A stretch of DNA of 64,000 nucleotides, from positions 1,272,001 to 1,336,000 of the forward strand of contig NZ_CP158190.1 in NCBI RefSeq assembly GCF_040250305.1, read 5' to 3'. Made by a program: the position numbers and the translations under genes. The DNA comes from Peribacillus frigoritolerans (GTDB taxonomy: Bacteria > Bacillota > Bacilli > Bacillales > DSM-1321). The notes beneath the pieces are model-generated. The model was not told where the DNA came from. It searched no databases and saw only the letters and a list, made by a program, of their open reading frames with translations. How positions within the stretch are numbered: position 1 is the first letter of the stretch; every line of letters begins with the position of its first letter. Positions 8,972 through 16,225 of the stretch are shown here, one piece after another.

Positions 8972-10333
8972 TTATGGATGGTTTTCGCGGTTAAGGGCAA
9001 GCATGAAATCTATGATGGATTTTACTGATGGACGAAAGGTTTCATAGTTGCCTTGAAATTTTTTCGAAGGTTTTGAATTCACTTCGATGATCCATGGATG
9101 GGTATCGGTATCCAGTGCTAAATCGATCCCTAGCTCACCGAATGAATCATCATGGTTTTCGACCAAGGCCTGGGCAGTGTTTTTAGCCAGCCGTACGAGC
9201 TTTTGATATATGCGGCTGGCGTCCTGAAGGTCAAATGCTTCCTTTAGAAAATCCGGCCCATTTTTCATCAAGCCGCCTTGTGCAAGATTGGAAACGATAG
9301 TGCCAGGGTCCCCAATCCGGGCAACCATTGATGAAACTTTCCATTCAAGCAGATCGTTCCGGTGAAGAAGTATGCGGAAATCAACTTTTCTCTGCTCTGT
9401 TTCGAATAGGGAAATCCCTTTTTGAAGAATGAAGGATTGTTTTCTGGAAAACCTTTTTAAGGTTTCGTACAACTTTTCATCCGTATCAGCAAAATGCACT
9501 TCCTGGAGATTTCCGGATTGCTCGATTTTCCATTTTCCAGCTACTTGCATTAATCTGCAAATATTCCTGCCTTGGCTGCCTGATGCGGGTTTAAAGTAGA
9601 TTACCGAATGCTTTTCTATAAACCTCAAGAAAGATTCCTTTTCGTTAAAAAGTATCGTCTCCGGCAAATTTGGCAACAGCTCATCTTCTAAGATTAGCAG
9701 CTCATGTACATCATGTTTGGAGAGGAACCTTCCATTGAACATCGGTATCGACCGTTCCTCCAGTTCAGTTTTAAACAGCTTGAAAGAATGAGATTCCTCA
9801 AGTTTGCGCGAATGTATCCGGTTATAAAATACATCAGGAATGGGGAGGGACAAGGTTTGCCAGCCATCTTGCCCAGGCAGGTAGCCTTCCACAACTCCTT
9901 CTTGAAGAGACTGCAATTTTACTAAATAGAAGGGGATGCCCTGCTGATTACAATATGATTTCATTTCCTGATAAAATTTTTCCATCTCGCCGAATGTCCC
10001 GTCTTGCAAGGGAGTCTGGTTCATGAGTGAAGCGAAGAACGGACCTATTTTAATTGACCTTCCTTCCGCATGGTATGAGACGGAGATTGGATCGGAAAAA
10101 ACGGGTAAGGTTAAAGTTTGGTTCATATCATATGAAAGTTTCAATGTAGGCTGGGATGACGGGAATGGCTGGACAAGTACCGGGACCGAACGGCATCCAG
10201 CCATGATCGTTACGGGTTCTCCAAATTGAAGGCCCCATTCCTCAAATAGTTTTTCTTCGATAAACAGTAGCGCCTTCTTTCGCGTCTCTGCGGGATTTAC
10301 CGTAATGAAAACTTTCTGATGGTTAAGGTTCAT
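8972..10333 (-). CDS. yheD: YheD-like ATP-grasp protein (first of cluster)
   Basis: Protein of 453 residues, the length of B. subtilis YheD. ATG 10333 is preceded by ACGGGGAATT. Motifs: VIYFKPASGSQGRNI, VDFRILLHRND and IIEVNSKPSKK. It heads a minus-strand operon of four ATP-grasp genes plus yheE. In B. subtilis only two such genes (yheC, yheD) occur here, so this cluster is expanded. Which of the two YheD-sized genes is the true orthologue cannot be decided by eye. Confidence 0.85.
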   Translation of the reverse strand: MNLNHQKVFITVNPAETRKKALLFIEEKLFEEWGLQFGEPVTIMAGCRSVPVLVQPFPSSQPTLKLSYDMNQTLTLPVFSDPISVSYHAEGRSIKIGPFFASLMNQTPLQDGTFGEMEKFYQEMKSYCNQQGIPFYLVKLQSLQEGVVEGYLPGQDGWQTLSLPIPDVFYNRIHSRKLEESHSFKLFKTELEERSIPMFNGRFLSKHDVHELLILEDELLPNLPETILFNEKESFLRFIEKHSVIYFKPASGSQGRNICRLMQVAGKWKIEQSGNLQEVHFADTDEKLYETLKRFSRKQSFILQKGISLFETEQRKVDFRILLHRNDLLEWKVSSMVARIGDPGTIVSNLAQGGLMKNGPDFLKEAFDLQDASRIYQKLVRLAKNTAQALVENHDDSFGELGIDLALDTDTHPWIIEVNSKPSKKFQGNYETFRPSVKSIIDFMLALNRENHP

Positions 10334-10494
10334 AATAATTCCCCGTTTGCACTAAGTTTAATATCCTTTAATAATTAAATGATGGGCAAATGTGGATAAC
10401 ACATTCTATGTTCTTTTAATTAGAAGGTGTCATCAAGCCTCTATTTAAAGCAATAAAAAGAGAAATTTCATGGAGTTTTGGTTAAGGGTACTGT

Positions 10495-11102
10495 ATGTTC
10501 GTTTTGGTTGCTGTAATAGGTGGCTTCACTAAATTATTAGCTATCACAATGCTGTTCAGACTTTATAAACCAATCTATATTTTCGGGAAACAGCTGCCGT
10601 TGACACCAGGTTGATTCCGAAGCGGCAGGATGAGTTAGCCAAATTGGTGTTGATCATTTAATCACGCCAGAGAGCATTCAAAGTAAAGTCATCAGATGCC
10701 TCTATACAGAATATGAAAATTTTCGTGAAGGCAGAAGTAAAGAAAGCATTGTCCACGGAAAAAAGTACTGCTCAAATGCTTGATCAACTGGGAATGAAGA
10801 ATTCTTCATTTACGTTAGAACAAAGATTACAAACATGCTTTCTTGGTAAATATGAAACATGGTCGGAAGAGATACGATTAACAATTGATTAACGAAAAAC
10901 GTCTGAAATGATGCCTGTCGCTTCGATCATGAATAAGCCGGTTCGAGAATGGACTGCCAATTTCTCGGACACCATTTCCCGGCTTGAGGAAATGGTCGCT
11001 TCCATCACTAAGAAGGAATTGTCGATGATCACCTACCTTGGGGCTTTGCTTGGTGGAATCATCGGTTTATTTCAAGGTTTTGTAACTGTTTTAATAGGAT
11101 GA
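10495..11102 (+). pseudogene. yheB: Decayed yheB (DUF445 membrane protein)
   Basis: Fragments of a DUF445 protein are readable in several frames. From 10495: [17 protein letters not shown], then [19 protein letters not shown], then a one-base frameshift and [12 protein letters not shown], another shift and VDHLITPESIQ. The C-terminal fragment from 10908 ends [20 protein letters not shown], the usual DUF445 terminus. The whole remnant covers about 200 codons against roughly 375 in B. subtilis YheB, so at least one large internal deletion has also occurred. The gene sits where yheB is expected, between yheC/D and yheA. No intact reading frame remains. Confidence 0.85.
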
Positions 11103-11175
11103 CGTGTAATTCGCAATCGGATTTGTTATAGTGGAAAAGGTGTAGGAATACAATGATTACCGGGAGGGGAAATAA

Positions 11176-11532
11176 ATGAGTAACGTATATGATGCAGCGT
11201 ATGAAATGGAAAAGGCAATTAGGGCAAGTAATGAATATGCCGATTTGCAACGCTTATATGATCTTGTCAATTCTGATGAAGCAACAAAAGGAATGTTTGA
11301 AAACTTCCGTAATCTGCAGATGTCATTGCAGCAAAAGCAAATGATGGGACAGGAGATTGCACCGGAAGAGGTTGAGCAAGCACAAAAGACGGTACAGCTT
11401 GTCCAACAAAACCCAACCATTTCACAATTGATGGAAGCTGAACAACGGATGAGCATGGTCATCGCGGACCTCAATAAAATTATCATGAAGCCGCTTGAAG
11501 ATTTATATGGCTTGCCTGAACAACAGCAATAA
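11176..11532 (+). CDS. yheA: YheA family protein (YlbF/YmcA-like, UPF0342)
   Basis: Protein of 118 residues starting at ATG 11176 behind GGGAGGGGAAATA. Nearly all-helical, rich in Glu, Gln and Lys, with the YlbF/YmcA-type pattern (IRASNEYADLQRLYDLVNSD, later VQQNPTISQLMEAEQRM). Relatives YlbF and YmcA form a complex that affects RNase Y, competence and sporulation; YheA itself has no firm function. It sits beside yheB as in B. subtilis. Confidence 0.88.
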   Translation: MSNVYDAAYEMEKAIRASNEYADLQRLYDLVNSDEATKGMFENFRNLQMSLQQKQMMGQEIAPEEVEQAQKTVQLVQQNPTISQLMEAEQRMSMVIADLNKIIMKPLEDLYGLPEQQQ

Positions 11533-11538
11533 GCAGTT

Positions 11539-11573
11539 AAAGACTCCCTTCCATAATGGTTGGGGGTTTTTTT
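11539..11573 (+). terminator. Terminator after yheA
   Basis: ACTCCC...GGGGGT hairpin with inner CCATAATGG, followed by a run of seven T. Confidence 0.7.
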
Positions 11574-11678
11574 GTTTCCTGAAAGCACCATGCATGGGTC
11601 GTCAACCACAATTTGTTCTATTCCCGAAATTTTAGTCATAAATTTGGAAAGAGGATACTACAGATGGGGGAGATCAGC

Positions 11679-12545
11679 ATGGTATATCGACTACTTGCGG
11701 TCAATATCGACGGGACATTGCTCCAGTCGAATGGCCGTTTAAATAAATCGACTAAAGAAGCAATAGATTATGTTCACCAAAAAGGTGTCCATGTTGCACT
11801 TGTGACGTCAAGAAATTATCACTCAGCAAAAAAAGTGGCCAAAGCCCTAAAAATAAATCCGATGATCGTCGCTCAGCAAGGAGCCTTTGTCGGAGCTTCC
11901 ATAGAAAAGCCGATAATGGTAAAAAGAATATCAGAAGAACTGACTGCAGAGCTCGTGCAAATGCTTGAAAAGACCACGTGCCAAATATTGCTCATTCATG
12001 AGAAATACTCGCTGGGCAATCGGGTGAACCTCCCGGAGAATTTGCTTGGTAAATCGGTTATGTATTTGAATGATCAAAATATTTATGCTCAAAATTATGT
12101 GGATGATATCAGTGAAGAGCTCATTGATCAGCCGATGGCCCCGACGAAGATGGACATTATATTTCCAGAAAAAAGTGCTAGAAATGATATGTTGAAATTG
12201 ATAAAGGAAATGTTCCCTGAGGTGGATGCAATCTTACATCCAGGACATAAGCTGACAATCGTTCCGAAGGGTGTTTCTAAATGGAGCGGTGTATTGTATT
12301 TAGCTGACCATTTAGAAGTGAAAAGAACGGAAATCGTCTCGATTGGAGATGGATTGGATGATATTGAGATGATTGCCGGTTCTGGTCTGGGAGTTGCCAT
12401 GGGCAATGCGGATGAGGAAGTAAGGAAAGTGGCAAAATGGGTGACGCGCTCCAATGATCAAGATGGTGTTGCCTATATGCTGAGGGAATTCTTCCGGAAA
12501 CAGCATCCAATCGATTTTTTACAAAAGATGAATATGCTTAAATGA
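11679..12545 (+). CDS. yhaX: HAD-IIB (Cof-type) family protein, YhaX-like
   Basis: Protein of 288 residues from ATG 11679, chosen because GGGGGAG lies six bases upstream; an in-frame ATG at 11664 is possible. HAD motif I reads LLAVNIDGTLL, so the usual Asp nucleophile is replaced by Asn while the second Asp is kept. Motif IV GDGLDDIEMI is intact, and the late IVPKGVSKWSG is typical of Cof-type caps. Length and location match B. subtilis YhaX. With the Asn it may be a weak or non-catalytic member; whether YhaX proteins share this I cannot check. Confidence 0.8.
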   Translation: MVYRLLAVNIDGTLLQSNGRLNKSTKEAIDYVHQKGVHVALVTSRNYHSAKKVAKALKINPMIVAQQGAFVGASIEKPIMVKRISEELTAELVQMLEKTTCQILLIHEKYSLGNRVNLPENLLGKSVMYLNDQNIYAQNYVDDISEELIDQPMAPTKMDIIFPEKSARNDMLKLIKEMFPEVDAILHPGHKLTIVPKGVSKWSGVLYLADHLEVKRTEIVSIGDGLDDIEMIAGSGLGVAMGNADEEVRKVAKWVTRSNDQDGVAYMLREFFRKQHPIDFLQKMNMLK

Positions 12546-12546
12546 A

Positions 12547-12586
12547 TGGTGGGGCTCCTTTTTATAGAAGGGGCCCCATTCAGATA
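12547..12586 (+). terminator. Hairpin after the yhaX-like gene
   Basis: Stem TGGGGC...GCCCCA immediately after the stop codon. The downstream T-run is poor, so termination efficiency is uncertain. Confidence 0.45.
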
Positions 12587-12678
12587 ATGCCGCTTTTTAG
12601 GCCTGTTATATTTCATAAATAATTATAAGCTTCTTTCCATAAGCTAAAGGAAAATCAGTAATGGAAAGGAAGAATTCA

Positions 12679-12927
12679 ATGGGTGTAATCAATGCAAAAG
12701 AAGTGCAAGTCGGTGACGAAGTGTTTGTGATTTATAATAATCCCCACGTTCCTACTGTTTCGAATATAAGGGCGGCGGAAATCGTTCCGCATCCAAAAGA
12801 TCCCAATGCAGTTGCCTTGTTCCTGAACGATACATTTCATACGATTGAGGACGATGATGCTTTGTTCACTTCGGAAGCCGCAGCGGAAAAAGCATACAGT
12901 GATTATATGGATAACCAAATGACTTAA
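12679..12927 (+). CDS. SplA-like transcriptional regulator
   Basis: Protein of 82 residues. ATG 12679 is chosen because AAAGGAAG lies just upstream. It matches the pattern of SplA, the small regulator of the spore photoproduct lyase gene splB in B. subtilis: VGDEVFVIYNNPHVPTV, ALFLNDTFHTIEDDDALF, EAAAEKAYSDYM. No splB lies beside it here. SplA is described as TRAP-like; no separate DNA-binding helix-turn-helix is visible. Family assignment is from remembered sequence pattern. Confidence 0.65.
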   Translation: MGVINAKEVQVGDEVFVIYNNPHVPTVSNIRAAEIVPHPKDPNAVALFLNDTFHTIEDDDALFTSEAAAEKAYSDYMDNQMT

Positions 12928-12955
12928 AGGGACGTTCACTTCGCATGAACAGATG

Positions 12956-12990
12956 AAAGCCTTCGCTTATAGAGCGGGGGCTCTTTTTGA
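12956..12990 (+). terminator. Terminator after the SplA-like gene
   Basis: Imperfect stem AAGCCTTCGCT/AGCGGGGGCT followed by CTTTTT. Confidence 0.65.
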
Positions 12991-12993
12991 TTA

Positions 12994-13230
12994 AATTCAC
13001 GAGTATTTGCTGCAAACTCACGAGTAAATGCACCAAACTCACGAGTAAAAGCTGCAAACTCACGAGTAAAAGCGCCAAACTCACGAGTAAAAGCGCCAAA
13101 CTCACGAGTATTAGCTCCGAATTCACGAGTGGATGCTCGAACTCACGATAAAAGCTCAAAGTTCACGAGTATTTGCTCCCAAATCACGAATAAACGCTGC
13201 AAACTCACGAGTAAACGCACCCATACTCAC
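12994..13230. repeat. 21-bp tandem repeat array (about 11 units)
   Basis: Successive units share the core AAACTCACGAGTAAAAGC with a variable last three bases (GCC, TGC, ACC, TCC). Two central units (near 13056-13097) are almost identical and the outer ones are more diverged; one unit near 13140 is short. Read on either strand the array gives repetitive peptides without a ribosome site, so it is treated as non-coding. The 21-bp period equals about two turns of DNA helix. Confidence 0.9.
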
Positions 13231-13337
13231 ATGTCAGAAGCCATTAGTGATTAAAACAGCCTATTTGACTGTGAAAAATAAAAAAATGCCACTCCTATTT
13301 CAAGAAATACAGAGTGACAGTTATTTATGATCTAATC

Positions 13338-13787
13338 TCAGTTATTGGATTGGATTAATAGTTTCATTGCGTGAATTTGTCCAATATGATTGGCTTCATG
13401 GAGCACTACAAAATTAATGAATTCCCCCACTGTTTCCATTCCGTTGAAAGGCTGTGCTGTTTTTTCAGTCAATCGTTCCTCCGGAATTTCAAGAAGTCGA
13501 TCAAGTTGTTCATGCAGTTGTTGCTTTAATACTTCAACGGTAGGTACGTCCCCAGTCCAGTCCGCTGGTTTTGAACCATATCCGAATAGTTGGCTGTAAT
13601 TCGCTGGCAATTCACTATTGGAGTTCAATAAAAATTTTTCGGCTGTAGTAAGGACATGTCCAAGGTGCCAATGGATTGTATTATTAAAACCTTCAGGCTG
13701 TACATCCATAAACTCTGGTTTGATTCCATCGATTTCTTTTAAAAGATTGCCGCGCATGACCGTTAGCTGATTTTTTACATAATTCAT
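13338..13787 (-). CDS. DinB family protein
   Basis: Protein of 149 residues. ATG 13787 with AGGGGA seven bases upstream is preferred over an upstream in-frame ATG inside that signal. It has the DinB/YfiT four-helix-bundle metal ligands: a His in HWHLGHVL and the pair in HEANHIGQIH. Members are putative metal-dependent enzymes, some being thiol transferases (bacillithiol or mycothiol dependent). Substrate not predictable. It stands alone, transcribed toward the repeat array. Confidence 0.82.
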   Translation of the reverse strand: MNYVKNQLTVMRGNLLKEIDGIKPEFMDVQPEGFNNTIHWHLGHVLTTAEKFLLNSNSELPANYSQLFGYGSKPADWTGDVPTVEVLKQQLHEQLDRLLEIPEERLTEKTAQPFNGMETVGEFINFVVLHEANHIGQIHAMKLLIQSNN

Positions 13788-13805
13788 TTTACATTCCCCT
13801 TTCAA

Positions 13806-14175
13806 TCTTGTTTTTTTCTAAACGCTATCCCATGAAATTATAGCAAGGATAATTCAATATTATCAAATTTTAGCTAAGCCATTTCACAAAGGAAAGGATT
13901 ATCAATTTAAAAGGGTTTATACTGTCGGCTTATAATCGGATTAAATGCAATATAAGCGAGTATAAGCTTTTGATGAAATGGAAGGCTGCATCAACTATTT
14001 TCTGTATGGTTTGGTTGACAGGCCCAAGGGATACAAGGGGTCAAGAACTCTTAAGCCAAAAGCTTTAGTTTTTTTGTTAAGAAATCAATAAACATTCCTA
14101 TTACTCTTTTGCGTGGAGAAGTATAATGAAATATATTGGATAATTAATCCAATGAGGTATAAGGAGATGACAGTA
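13806..14175. other. Intergenic stretch, no gene seen
   Basis: AT-rich region between the divergent DinB-like and lipoprotein genes. It should contain promoters for both, but I could not pick convincing -35/-10 pairs, repeats or RNA motifs. Confidence 0.5.
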
Positions 14176-14574
14176 ATGAAAAGGACACAGCTGCTTGTTG
14201 CACTTAGCCTATTATCAATAACGTTAGCTTCAGGCTGTACAACAAAGCAAGAACATATTTCCGTTCAAAAATATGAAGGTAAACACTACAAATTCGAAGC
14301 ATATAAAGAAAAGATAGAAATGGGGAAAACAGTAAAAACAAAAGAAATAGTAAAGAATGCAGATTGGGAAGAATTCGCGTTGGCGGAAGATCATCCTGAG
14401 GCGGACTTCATCTTTTATTTTAATGATGAGAAAAACGAAGGTAGACTAACCGTATATTATGTTTGGGTCAATCCTGATGAAAATATTGTAGAAATGACGA
14501 AGGATGAACATAGTCAGTATGTACAGTTAAATAGAAAAGATTCAAAAATCATATTAAGACTGCTGCATAAATGA
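14176..14574 (+). CDS. Small hypothetical lipoprotein
   Basis: Protein of 132 residues. ATG 14176 is used because AAGGAG lies upstream and the product then begins with a lipoprotein signal, MKRTQLLVALSLLSITLASGC, with lipobox LASGC. The mature protein is charged and has no recognised domain. It is expected to be anchored on the outer face of the membrane. Function unknown; no operon partner. Confidence 0.7.
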   Translation: MKRTQLLVALSLLSITLASGCTTKQEHISVQKYEGKHYKFEAYKEKIEMGKTVKTKEIVKNADWEEFALAEDHPEADFIFYFNDEKNEGRLTVYYVWVNPDENIVEMTKDEHSQYVQLNRKDSKIILRLLHK

Positions 14575-14696
14575 AATGCCTCCAGACAGAGTTATTTAAA
14601 AAGTGTAATGGTTGGAATCGAGGCATTAAAAAAAGAACTAAACCCTTAATCTCTTCCTGTTTTATACAAATATCTATACATGTTTGACAAAAAGGC

Positions 14697-14735
14697 GAAA
14701 GAATCCGGACTTCCAAACAAGTCCGGGTTCTTTCA
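14697..14735. terminator. Bidirectional terminator between convergent genes
   Basis: Long stem GAAAGAA-TCCGGACT / AGTCCGGG-TTCTTTC between the lipoprotein gene and the convergent amidinotransferase-like gene. Confidence 0.7.
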
Positions 14736-14741
14736 TTCTGC

Positions 14742-15620
14742 TCAGGCTGAATCAGTCTTCTTATTCGTTGTCCTCAATAGTGGCATGGTGCAGCAACGAA
14801 AGGAGCCGCCGGACTTGATGATTTCGCTTATATCGACTTCGATGACTTTGTATCCGCGTTCACGAAGCTGACTATTTACCTGTTTATTACATGGTAGACT
14901 GAATAATTTTTTATTCCCAATCGAAAGCACGTTGGTTCCTAATGTGAATTGTTCTTCTTTAGTCACTTCGATCATGTCATAACGTGAAGCTAATAGATCC
15001 ATCTCTTTTTTTGTAAAGGACTCTGGAAAAATAAGCGCCTCTGTCGGTGATATGATATTGAAAACACAATCTAAATGAAGGAATGTTTCAATGAAAGGAA
15101 CCGCGATGACATCGTATTCCGGTAATAAGGTTTGAAGATGCTTGACGGATGTTTCATCCGTTCTTTCACTGATTCCAATATAGATGGTCTTCCCGTCAAT
15201 AAGGACATCCCCGCCCTCAATATGATTTTTGAGGAGGTTGAAATATGAGATGCCATTCGTTTCGAGCCAGGATTTCAATATTAGTTCTTCACCCTGCCTG
15301 ATACCTGTTGCCAACTCAGCCACATAAACGGTATTGCCAAGAGTGAAACCGATATCCCTCGTGAAAACTTGTTCTGGATATGTAAATTGAGGCGTAAGTT
15401 TTATGACTTCAATTCCTTCATGTTCAAGAGCCTTTGTAAATTGGGCGTGCTGCTTCAAGGCTAGTGCTTGATCGATATTTTCCTCTTGAAACTCTTTTTG
15501 TGTTTCGTTGATGATCTCCCGGATTTCCATATAACGAGGTTCGCAGACGATAACCCGTGATAGCTTTGAATATTCACTCGCGCAATAAGCTTCTAGTTCT
15601 TCGTTTATTTTGTTTACCAT
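14742..15620 (-). CDS. Amidinotransferase / dimethylarginine dimethylaminohydrolase family protein
   Basis: Protein of 292 residues starting at ATG 15620 with AGGGAG upstream. It shows the guanidino-modifying enzyme fold: QVFTRDIGF, the EGGDVLI segment, a His in FLHLDCVF and a C-terminal catalytic-type Cys in SGGSFRCCTMPL (two adjacent Cys). These enzymes hydrolyse or transfer amidino groups of arginine derivatives, giving for example citrulline. B. subtilis YkgA is a likely relative. The exact substrate cannot be decided from sequence. Confidence 0.82.
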   Translation of the reverse strand: MVNKINEELEAYCASEYSKLSRVIVCEPRYMEIREIINETQKEFQEENIDQALALKQHAQFTKALEHEGIEVIKLTPQFTYPEQVFTRDIGFTLGNTVYVAELATGIRQGEELILKSWLETNGISYFNLLKNHIEGGDVLIDGKTIYIGISERTDETSVKHLQTLLPEYDVIAVPFIETFLHLDCVFNIISPTEALIFPESFTKKEMDLLASRYDMIEVTKEEQFTLGTNVLSIGNKKLFSLPCNKQVNSQLRERGYKVIEVDISEIIKSGGSFRCCTMPLLRTTNKKTDSA

Positions 15621-15830
15621 AAATGAGCTCCCTCTAAATATAATTGTATCTTTACTATTTCCTCTTTTTTCTAGAAAGAAACATAAAAAATATGTCATGG
15701 AACTCATCACTAAATTTAGATGGTTTAAAAAACCTTTCAGATTCCGCTCTTAATAAATGATTCCGTTATATACCGGTTAGATCTTTTTCTATTTGAGCGA
15801 GTTGGCCCTACAGTTTTTTTATGTTTGCGC

Positions 15831-15960
15831 TTGATTTCAGAAATCCGCTCCCTTTCCGCCGACTGCCTGCCAAGCCTTATCAAAGCAAGCGTCTGTGGGG
15901 TCTCGGCCAGCCAGTAATTCGGTAGGATTGTCGCAAATTTCTTCAATCCAATAAGGGTTT
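15831..15960 (+). repeat. Dispersed intergenic repeat, copy 1
   Basis: About 130 bp beginning TTGATTTCAGAAATCCGCTC and ending near CTTCAATCCAATAAGG. A second, nearly identical copy lies at 38072-38200. It is related to the widespread Bacillaceae repeat containing TGTGGGGTCTC and a conserved CGCTCCCTTTCCGC block. Confidence 0.85.
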
Positions 15961-16025
15961 CATTAAACAATAAATAACGATAAATAGCGAGATTGCCTGC
16001 ATGTTTTTATTTATAAAAATTTCAG

Positions 16026-16053
16026 TTGATTTCAGAAATCCGCTTCCTTTCCG
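16026..16053 (+). repeat. Dispersed repeat, truncated copy
   Basis: The first ~28 bp of the same repeat (TTGATTTCAGAAATCCGC..), again preceded by TTTCAG, then the match ends. It lies 66 bp after the full copy, suggesting local rearrangement. Confidence 0.75.
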
Positions 16054-16225
16054 AATCCCGTTTTTGTCGTCAAACTGATAGGATCTGGTTTAGCCTTTTT
16101 TTTGAAATATCATCAGGCTAAACCCAAATTCAAAATAATCGTAAAAGGCACCTAGGGATAAAGGATTATTTTTTTTCTGGTCGAATATATAATGAGGATG
16201 CTTTTAATATAAGGGGGAGATTGTA

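Larger units (their letters stand above)
15621..16225. other. Gene-free stretch with repeat copies
   Basis: Contains one full and one partial copy of a dispersed repeat (listed separately). A TATAAT at 16188-16193, 32 bp before the acyl-CoA ligase start, is a plausible -10 box, but the matching -35 is weak. An ORF at 15737-15970 is repeat sequence read backwards and is not considered a gene. Confidence 0.6.

Noticed and set aside
12866..13159. 97-codon minus-strand frame with repeated LVSLALL peptides
   Set aside because: It is the 21-bp DNA repeat read backwards; there is no ribosome site, and it overlaps the SplA-like gene and its terminator.
12994..13230. CRISPR array
   Set aside because: Units are contiguous 21-bp tandem repeats with no unique spacers of constant length, and no cas genes are nearby.
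15737..15970. 77-codon minus-strand frame
   Set aside because: Mostly a dispersed intergenic repeat translated in reverse; the related copy at 38 kb does not preserve a gene context.
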